DNA from: Entophlyctis helioformis
Lineage: Eukaryota > Chytridiomycota > Chytridiomycetes > Chytridiales > Chytriomycetaceae
Assembly (NCBI GenBank): GCA_025526915.1
Contig: JAHLKH010000452.1
Coordinates: 1-11,560 of the forward strand
Direction of reading: 5' to 3'
Length of the DNA stretch: 11,560 nucleotides
Part shown: positions 6,635-11,560 of the stretch, in pieces
Layout: every line of letters starts with the position of its first letter
How positions within the stretch are numbered: position 1 is the stretch's first letter
Position numbers and translations under genes: made by a program
The notes under the pieces: model-generated
The model's database searches: none
What the model was told of the DNA's origin: nothing
The model's input: only the letters and a program-made list of their open reading frames with translations

Positions 6635-8224
6635 TCAATCGGCACAGACAGAGAAGGAAGCCACTTTCACGTCAAGTGCATTCACAGCGTGGTGGCGACT
6701 GATGCGGACTGGCGGTGGTGCTGGGAGGGCAGCGAGGTACTGGTCCAGCAGATCAGGTGCAGTCTCGCGCAGCTCGGCCTCTGAGCGGTACTCGTTGTGG
6801 TGCGGGCCGTAACCGAGGTACGAGACCACAAAGGAGCAGCGGCCATTGCGAGCGACCTTGTGTCCAACAATCGCGTCAATCTCCCATTCAGCTGCTGCAG
6901 GGTCATCAGCAAAGGCGACTGCAGGCGGCTGAGCAGGCAGTGGCCGGCCTGGGAAAGCAGCGGCCGGATCGCGGTACGGCTTCAGCAGACGGACATGGAA
7001 CCACGGATCCAGACGCTGCATGGTTGGATGCAGAGCCAGCTTGCAGTTGAGACCATCCAGTGCGGCGTTGACCTCTGTGATCGGGAATGGACCCAGCCAG
7101 TTGGGCAGGAACGCATTGGGGCGATGCGTGTCGGTGGGCCACACAATGCCAGCGGCTTGCAGCATGACCATGTCGCCGACAGCGAAGGCAGGAACATCAC
7201 GGCGGTGGCGATTGGCGTTGCGCTTCTGCTGTTCTTGAGCCTTGGTCAGGTTGGCTGTGGCATCCACGCGAGCCTTGTCAATGGCAGCGAGCAGGTCGTG
7301 GACAGCAGGCGGCGACAATGCTGCTGGCTCGTGTGGCAGCGTGCGAGGCTCGAGGCTCAAGGCGAGGAAGTACGGAGCATAGCCAGTCGATGCACTTGGA
7401 GCAGAGTTGAGGGCATGGACAGCCGCATCGAGCATGTGCTCCCAGTTGCTGCCGCGGTGGTCGGCGTACTTGGACAGCAGGTCCTTGAGCGTGCGGATGG
7501 TGCGTTCGGACTGGCCGTTGGTCTCCTGGTGGCGAGCCGTTGCCGTGACCCGCTCAATGTCCAGCGCCGCACAGAGCGCCGTCCAAAAGGCAGACAGGAA
7601 GCGAGCGTCGTGGCCCGAGACAATAGACGACGGCAGGCCGTGGCCAGCAAGCACGCATCGGTTGAGGAACAGCGCGGCAAGATCCTCGGCAGTCGCATCG
7701 CGTCGCGTCGGCACGCACTTGACAAGCTTTGTCAGGCGATCCACAACCACAAACAGAGCGTCGTTGCCCTCGTCTGGCATGGGCATGAACGCAATGTCGC
7801 AGGCCACAGACTGGAAGCGGTCGGCAGGGATGGGCAGCGGGTGCAGCAGACCGGCAGGAGCCTGCGTCGACGAGTTGAACCGCTGGCAGGCGTCGCACGA
7901 GCCCACAAAGCGGCCGACCGATGCAGCCATGTCCGGCCAGTAGTAATGCGCACGCAGACGGCGAGCAGTGCGGGCTTGTCCCTGGTGGCCGGCATGAGGC
8001 GGCTCGTGGGCCAAGGTGAGCAGGTCGGTGCGCACTTGACCGTCTGGGATGTACATGCGGCCCTCGTAGAACCACAGGCCGTCGACCAGCTCGAGCTTGG
8101 CTGCCAACAGACGCTCGTGTGCAGCAGCACCAGCAGGATCGGCCTTCCAGCGAGCGACGTTGAGCAGGAACGGGTTGGCAGCTAGCAGCGGATGGATGCG
8201 AGCAGCGATGCCAGAGGTGACCAT
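6635..8224 (-). CDS. Ty3/gypsy integrase with C-terminal chromodomain, 529 aa
   Basis: Integrase inserts element cDNA, and the chromodomain can steer it to histone marks. The ORF is open without interruption; I start at the first ATG (8224), though the frame opens upstream and the native protein would be part of a longer polyprotein. Zinc-binding HHCC residues are His73 with His77 or His80, and Cys110 and Cys113 (in GSCDACQ). The catalytic core has Asp143 (7798-7796) and Glu240 (7507-7505, in NGQSER). The second Asp is expected at 204, where the codon is GGC, Gly (7615-7613). Spacing is x60 and x35, exactly the DD35E pattern, so the Gly occupies the active-site position. A GPF module (WLGPFPI, about 376-382) and FHVRLLKPY follow. 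The chromodomain spans about 444-500, with aromatic-cage positions Trp447, Tyr469 and Tyr472. Predicted catalytically inactive, so either a dead copy or a co-opted protein. Confidence 0.88.
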   Translation of the reverse strand: MVTSGIAARIHPLLAANPFLLNVARWKADPAGAAAHERLLAAKLELVDGLWFYEGRMYIPDGQVRTDLLTLAHEPPHAGHQGQARTARRLRAHYYWPDMAASVGRFVGSCDACQRFNSSTQAPAGLLHPLPIPADRFQSVACDIAFMPMPDEGNDALFVVVDRLTKLVKCVPTRRDATAEDLAALFLNRCVLAGHGLPSSIVSGHDARFLSAFWTALCAALDIERVTATARHQETNGQSERTIRTLKDLLSKYADHRGSNWEHMLDAAVHALNSAPSASTGYAPYFLALSLEPRTLPHEPAALSPPAVHDLLAAIDKARVDATANLTKAQEQQKRNANRHRRDVPAFAVGDMVMLQAAGIVWPTDTHRPNAFLPNWLGPFPITEVNAALDGLNCKLALHPTMQRLDPWFHVRLLKPYRDPAAAFPGRPLPAQPPAVAFADDPAAAEWEIDAIVGHKVARNGRCSFVVSYLGYGPHHNEYRSEAELRETAPDLLDQYLAALPAPPPVRISRHHAVNALDVKVASFSVCAD

Positions 8225-8239
8225 TGTCAGGGCTGACAC

Positions 8240-9601
8240 ACTGGCAGTCGAGAGGCAGCGGCAGCAGCATGTCTGGCAGCAAGACGGTGCTGGATCTCAT
8301 CGTCAAGCCGCTCCTTCATTGTCGCTGTGGACTGTGCCATGCGACGGTCGCGATGCAGTGGCCAGCTTGGAGAGACCGAGTCGATGGAACTCGCGCTGTC
8401 CTTCTCGAGCCGGCACACAAGCACCATCGCACAGTCTGCATGAGCAGCATGGAACCACTGGCCAAACAGCGCTCACAGCGACCACTTGGATGGCGAGAGA
8501 GGACGCCATCTCAACCAGATCAGCGTGCTGGTCTGCATTGGAGCCTTTGACGATGCTGTGGATGGCTGGCGTGGCTGCTCTGCGAGTGGCGTGCAGTCAG
8601 GACAAGCGGCCGAGTGCAAGTGCGAGCAGCGCCATCAGCAGAGCGACCGTCTTGGCTGTTGCGTCTTGGTTGATAGAGGACCGCAATGGTCAATGAAGGG
8701 CTGGTTGAGCGATACACTGCACTCACAGACACGCCTGGATGCAGCTTGGTGCACCGAGACTGAGCGAGCACACACGGCCATGACTGTCTGCTGCTGGCTG
8801 TGATCGAGTGGCTGGCTGTCACTGCAACGCGAAGGTGGTCCATAGGGACGCCACTGCCCACACTCGCAGCCAGGCACCCATCCAGCAACGCCATGTCTCT
8901 GGCTGCCAAACACTACCAGCAAGTGCTGCCTGTGTGTGTCGATGGCGTCCATCCAATGAGCGGCGTATCCCCAATCACCGCATGCACCGGACTGATTGTC
9001 CGCAGATGGGAAGCCCCGACCAAGCAAGGCCGACGCAGTGCCGCGGCTAAGGCCCCATGTCACATGCGACCTGCATCGCCATCCCATCACTTGCGGCCAA
9101 CTTTGTGCAAAACTGCACTCGACTCTGCAGGAACGGCAACGGCGACAGCTGCTACTGCTGCTGTTGCTGTGAGCGAGCGACTACCATGAGACGCTGGCCA
9201 GCACACACCGACAGACCACAGCTTCCCAGCAAGCCCAAACACTCCCATGTGTGTGCACACTGCCTGCTGTCTGCAGCCTTGAACGCCGCATCCAATATCG
9301 CGCGTTTTGGATGAAAACGCCTTCACACGACCGACGGCAGGGCATCAACGGCAGGGCAGCGAGCGCCGACATTTGCGGCATGCAGACGCAAGCACAAGTG
9401 CCTCGCCGTCGTCATCCACACCCCTCGCAGCATGAGCCCATTCCTGCAGGCGGCACATTTTGCTGCTCCGCAGTGCAAACCTGCCAGCCAACCGGGTTCT
9501 GATGCATGGTTGCAGCGGCCTCTCTCATTTAAGGCGGGCTGTTCCCCGCTCGCTTTCCCTCACCATCAACATCAAGCGACCCAAAGGATCCCCTCGACGG
9601 C
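8240..9601. other. No supported gene; intergenic or decayed sequence
   Basis: Short open frames occur on both strands, but none carries a recognisable domain. I looked for the missing retroelement parts (RNase H, reverse transcriptase, LTR matching TGTAAAAG) and saw none. A small minus-strand frame at 8427-8227 reads MKERLDDEIQHRLAARHAAA, perhaps helical, and abuts the integrase fragment; I cannot support it as a gene. The last ~80 nt probably hold the LRR gene promoter. Confidence 0.45.
9527..9534 (+). promoter_or_regulatory. TATA-like ATTTAAGG upstream of the LRR gene
   Basis: ATTTAAGG lies about 70 nt before ATG 9602, a reasonable distance for a core promoter. The match to a TATA box is weak and the start site is unknown. 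Confidence 0.2.
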
Positions 9602-11560
9602 ATGTCCACGCCTTCGCTTCTCCAGCAGGACTGCGCTGTCCTTCAGAAGCTCTGGCCAGTCACGTTCCCCAAGGGCCAGAGCTGCTGTGGCAACAAGGTC
9701 AATGCAAACGCAATCTGCAGCAATGACCGTATCACTAAGCTGTACGTCTTTGCTCCTCCACTGTGCCATGTGTCACACCAAGCCAACTGACGCCGCTCAC
9801 TCTACTTTGCCTGCTTCTACTCTGCGTCCCACCTCTGCATTCCAAACGCTGTCATCGACGTCTTCTTCGTCTGTCGCTCGTCCCCTTGTGCACCATGGCT
9901 TGACTGAATATCGCCCACGCCTACTATGACTCTTTACAACCACAGCTCGGTGTATAATGGTGCTGGCAGGACGACCAACAACATATTCCCGAAAGAACTC
10001 GCTTCTCTGACTGGTCTGACAAAACTGTAAGTGCCACTGTCGACAAGATGCACTTGCCGCCATCCTTGCTAACCATCCAAGCCATGATCATGCCATGAAC
10101 GACTCTGAACAGCGATCTTTTCAACAATACCTACACCTCAATTGCCGACAACGTCTTTGCCAATATGACTGCGCTTACTGAGCTGTATGTTACTGTGCTG
10201 GTGTCGCTTTGGCACTTGCTTTCAGATCATGCTGACATGGATCTGTCTGGCTCTGCTCCACATCTCAAAGCTACCTTCGTCAAAACAACTTTGGTGGAAA
10301 GCCCATCCATCGTCCATTGGCAACCTGACGAGTCTCACCGATTTGTAAGTTGCAGTGTGGTGCTGGCGTTGTTCCTACTTCCAACGACAGCAATCTCGTA
10401 TTGACGCAAGCAATTGCCACCTGTCCCTCGCGCATCTCTCGACTTCCTTTCGTGGCCTGCACACATCGTCGACTTGCAATGATACACCACTGAAGGCGTC
10501 TCACATCCTGTGGCTTTGGTGGTGAGATCCCTCGCAGGCTTGAGAAGCTGACCAAAATTCAAATTCTGTAAGTCACAGTCTTGACATGTTGCTCTGGAAC
10601 TTGTTCAACGGCTTGCAGTGCTGAAACCATTGCCATGGACAGCAACCTCTCGAGCAACAAACTCAAGGGAAAAATCCCTTCGTGGATCAATAACCTCAAG
10701 AGTCTTACCACCTTGTAAGTCACACTTTTTCAATCATTGCCATTCCTTCACGCGATCGGCTGACATACTCTGACGCCTCTTATCTGTTGGCGTTTCAATC
10801 CAACAGGGTTTTTCAGTGAAAACCGACTGCTCACTGGCCCGCTCCAAGGCTTGCCAATGCTGGACTCTATTGCAATTGTCAAAACACAAAAGTTTGTGTC
10901 CCTGATGGGCACAAGGGCAAAGACTGCCTCATCACGGCCAAGTGTATGTTGCCACGTTGGATATACGAGCGTTGTGGATCTGTGCATTGACTGACACGCG
11001 TTATGGTTGCTGTTGAAGGCAATGTGCCAACGACCACTGTGACTTCCACTAGAACCACTACAACCACGACGACCACGACGACTGAGGCTCCAACCACGAC
11101 CACGACGACTGAAGCTTCCACTGAGACATCTACACGACCGCGTCTGCTACCTCTGCTTCTGCCGATCCGCTCTGAGGCGACGACGACCGATGCTGCTACC
11201 TCTGCTTCTGCCGACTCTGGCTCTGAGGTGACCACGACCGATGCTGCTACCTCTGCTTCCGCCGAGCTGTTTCTGAGGTGACCACGACCGATGCTGCTAC
11301 CTCTGCTTCTGCCGAGGCTACTGGCTCTGAGGCGACGACGACCGATGCTGCTACCTCTGCTTCTGCCGATCCCGCTGTTCCTGAGGCGACGACGACCGAT
11401 GCTGCTGCCTCTGCTTCTGCCGATCCCGCTGTTTCCTGAGGGACGACGACCGATGCTGCTACCTCTGCTTCTGCCGATCCCGCTGTCCTGAGGCGACGAC
11501 GACCGCGCTGCTGCCTCTGCTTCTGCCGATCCCTGCTCTGAGGCGACGACGACCGATGCT
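9602..11560 (+). pseudogene. Leucine-rich-repeat protein with Thr/Ala-rich stalk, 8 exons seen, frame breaks, 3' incomplete
   Basis: Exons: 9602-9741, 9946-10026, 10113-10184, 10271-10344, 10496-10567, 10643-10714, 10807-10943 and 11019 to the edge. Exon 1 encodes an N-cap (DCAVLQKLWP...CC...C...RITKL). Exon 2 has 27 codons. Exons 3, 5 and 6 are 72 nt, one LRR each (for example SNKLKGKIPSWINNLKSL). Each intron splits the same Leu codon: exons ending CT meet C, exons ending TT meet G. Exon 7 encodes a last LRR, then a cap (NCQNTKVCVPDGHKGKDC). Exon 8 begins a Thr-rich stalk. Exon 4 is 74 nt, and its two halves read in different frames. In exon 7 the LRR part is out of frame with both the splice junction and the cap. 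The stalk breaks at TGA 11279-11281. No signal peptide is seen before the cap; an upstream exon could hold it. Probably an extracellular recognition or adhesion protein by family analogy. Pseudogene or assembly indels; a transmembrane segment could follow beyond the window. Confidence 0.7.
11142..11560 (+). repeat. Tandem ~50-55 bp coding repeat of the LRR protein stalk
   Basis: After a partial first copy, units begin with GAG at 11174, 11225, 11275, 11329, 11383, 11438, 11490 and 11540. Spacings are 51, 50, 54, 54, 55, 52 and 50 nt, and the array runs off the edge. A typical unit encodes EATTTDAATSASADPAVP, a Thr/Ala/Ser-rich and probably O-glycosylated stalk. Units differ by single-base indels (GAGGGACG for GAGGCGACG, GTTTCCT or GTCCT for GTTCCT, GACCGCGCT for GACCGATGCT), several of which break the frame. 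Confidence 0.9.

Larger units (their letters stand above)
6605..8239 (-). mobile_element. Ty3/gypsy chromovirus fragment (integrase-chromodomain plus 3' end)
   Basis: The fragment holds the 3' part of a pol region, from the spacer after RNase H through integrase and chromodomain. It ends with a purine run AAGGGGGG (minus strand, 6614-6607) and then CTGTAAAAG, where TGTAAAA would begin the 3' LTR at 6605. No protease, reverse transcriptase, RNase H, gag or 5' LTR is recognisable in the 8240-9601 sequence upstream of it. It is therefore a truncated or recombined copy. The left LTR end was not found. Confidence 0.85.

Noticed and set aside
5838..6812. 324-codon plus-strand open frame following a TATAAA
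   Set aside because: It begins at GTG (first ATG 5862), runs into the antisense of the integrase, passes an AATAAA and matches no family I know. The sequence could still hide something, but a gene is not supported.
6797..8185. 462-codon plus-strand open frame
   Set aside because: It lies antisense to the integrase, whose motifs are unmistakable on the minus strand.
10226..10344. Earlier acceptor TTTCAG (10225) for LRR exon 4
   Set aside because: Joining there gives an immediate in-frame stop and does not start with the LRR consensus; the AAAG acceptor at 10270 fits the repeat register.
11291..11491. Leu/Pro/Arg repeat frame (MLLPLLLP units)
   Set aside because: It is the stalk repeat array read out of frame; the Thr/Ala frame continues from the spliced LRR gene.

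Overview
The window looks like GC-rich nuclear DNA from a fungus, most likely an early-diverging (chytrid-like) one. This is inferred from spliced genes with short introns (about 70-200 nt, donors GTAAGT/GTACGY/GTATGT/GTGAGT), a fungal Atf1/AtfA-type bZIP factor, a fungal-style C2H2 factor, a Ty3/gypsy chromovirus fragment, a LINE fragment, and an LRR gene with a Cys-rich cap and Thr-rich stalk. The phylum is not provable from this window.

Layout: (1) 1-~1235, minus strand: 5'-truncated LINE (non-LTR) reverse transcriptase with a homopolymer frameshift, running off the left edge. (2) ~1236-1979: intergenic DNA and putative promoter of the next gene, with a nested inverted repeat and a (GCGAT)4 run. 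(3) 1980-3973, plus: four-exon ATF/CREB bZIP transcription factor of 550 aa. (4) 4014-5616, minus: three-exon C2H2 zinc-finger factor of about 465 aa, convergent with the bZIP gene; only 40 nt separate the two stop codons. (5) 5617-6604: upstream region of the zinc-finger gene, with long A/T tracts and perhaps a degraded LTR. (6) 6605-8239, minus: isolated integrase-chromodomain part of a Ty3/gypsy element. Its ORF is open, but Gly sits at the second catalytic Asp position. (7) 8240-9601: no supported gene. (8) 9602 to the right edge, plus: LRR gene in which each of four internal exons encodes one 24-residue repeat (one with a 2-nt length anomaly), followed by a cysteine cap and a Thr/Ala/Ser stalk encoded by a ~50-55 bp tandem array. 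Several frame breaks suggest a pseudogene or assembly errors.

No operon-like cooperation is visible. The two transcription factors are independent genes placed tail to tail between transposon relics. The most notable signals are the one-exon-one-LRR architecture, the matching introns in two zinc fingers, the Asp-to-Gly change in an otherwise open integrase, and the irregular stalk repeat array.
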